Assembly (NCBI GenBank): GCA_015491615.1
Contig: WFVN01000257.1
Location: forward strand, 1-5,262
Reading direction: 5' to 3'
DNA: 5,262 nt
DNA from: Gammaproteobacteria bacterium
Lineage (GTDB): Bacteria > Pseudomonadota > Gammaproteobacteria > S012-40
Shown here: positions 5,121-5,262 of the stretch, one piece after another
Layout of the letters: each line of letters starts with the position of its first letter
Position numbering within the stretch: the stretch's first letter is position 1
Notes under the pieces: model-generated
The model's input: the letters and a program-made list of their open reading frames with translations, nothing else
What the model was told of the DNA's origin: nothing
Database searches by the model: none
Translations under genes and position numbers: made by a program

Positions 5121-5138
5121 TTAAAAATATATTTTTAA
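5121..5138. promoter_or_regulatory. Perfect 18-bp AT-only palindrome, likely operator
   Basis: TTAAAAATATATTTTTAA reads the same on both strands without a gap, in an otherwise very GC-rich sequence. It lies 10 bases before the start of the HPP gene and downstream of a possible promoter for it, which is where a repressor site would act. The regulator is not identifiable; the pattern does not match FNR, Fur or LexA sites. Confidence 0.5.
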
Positions 5139-5141
5139 TAC

Positions 5142-5150
5142 ATGATATCA
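5142..5150 (-). promoter_or_regulatory. Possible extended -10 promoter of the HPP gene
   Basis: On the minus strand the bases read TGATATCAT, an extended -10 (TG-N-TATCAT, five of six matches). No good -35 is seen 16-18 bases upstream, which is tolerated by extended -10 promoters. Transcription would start at about 5135, inside the AT palindrome. An alternative -10, TATATT, lies within the palindrome itself. Confidence 0.35.
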
Positions 5151-5204
5151 GGCTTTTCGGGGGTCGACATCCTCCCTCGCAAGTACCGTTCCGCCGGCTT
5201 GCGG

Positions 5205-5210
5205 TAGAAT
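5205..5210 (+). promoter_or_regulatory. Possible -10 element for the gene starting at 5250
   Basis: TAGAAT (5205-5210, five of six matches) is followed by GGCGGCC and lies 39 bases before the ATG at 5250. A -35 is not clear. CGCAAG (5178-5183) and CTTGCG (5198-5203) form a small inverted repeat just upstream. Confidence 0.4.
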
Positions 5211-5249
5211 GGCGGCCCTTTCCACGGAACAGCAGCCAGAGGCCGTTTC

Positions 5250-5262
5250 ATGACCGTCGTCC
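5250..5262 (+). CDS. Start of a divergent gene, product not determinable
   Basis: ATG 5250 is preceded by AGAGG seven bases upstream and by a -10-like TAGAAT, and reads Met-Thr-Val-Val before the window ends. It is divergent from the HPP gene and shares the 5112-5249 intergenic region with it. Four codons do not allow an assignment. Confidence 0.45.

Noticed and set aside
4014..5138. A long plus-strand frame opposite the HPP gene
   Set aside because: Glycine/glutamate/alanine-rich shadow of the minus-strand membrane protein; no domain, and the HPP and CBS signatures are clear on the other strand.
1..5262. CRISPR array, rRNA or intact insertion sequence
   Set aside because: No regularly spaced direct repeats, no rRNA sequence beyond a nine-base chance match, and no complete transposase or matching terminal repeats were seen.

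Overview
The window is a GC-rich stretch of what is most likely a gammaproteobacterial chromosome. The basis is the purE-purK operon with its family sequences, a CCA-encoding tRNA-Val gene, sigma70-type promoters and remnants of a Mu-like prophage. Something near the Chromatiales would fit, but this is inference from general character and not from a marker gene.

Layout. Bases 1-133 hold the 3' end of an unrecognised, cysteine-rich protein gene. Bases ~134-2050 are a decayed, mosaic region built mainly of Mu-like phage morphogenesis pieces: the N-terminal third of the head protease/scaffold gene gpI (from 189), the end of a small tail gene (to 828) and the N-terminal part of a tail tape measure gene (from 994, with a 1-base frameshift near 1400). 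Embedded in it are a truncated BrnA-type antitoxin gene on the minus strand (443-637) and two copies, in opposite orientations, of a small two-helix membrane protein gene (822-995 minus; 1855-2028 plus). The two copies sit in the arms of a 228-bp inverted repeat (804-1031 and 1819-2046, about 95% identical). The arms also carry the edges of the flanking phage genes, so the right arm is a piece of a second, related phage genome, or an inverted duplication.

Bases 2159-3867 form a complete housekeeping unit: a plausible promoter, purE and purK overlapping by ATGA, and a strong bidirectional terminator. Together the two enzymes convert AIR to CAIR in purine synthesis. On the minus strand follow tRNA-Val(CAC) with its own well-formed promoter and, upstream of it, a gene for an HPP-family membrane protein with a C-terminal CBS pair. 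The intergenic region at 5112-5249 separates that gene from a divergent plus-strand gene whose first four codons end the window. It contains a perfect 18-bp AT-only palindrome that looks like an operator.

The most unusual item is the small membrane protein gene. It lies antisense exactly between two phage tail genes, shares its start region head-to-head with the tape measure gene, and is the only reading frame of the prophage that stays open in both copies.
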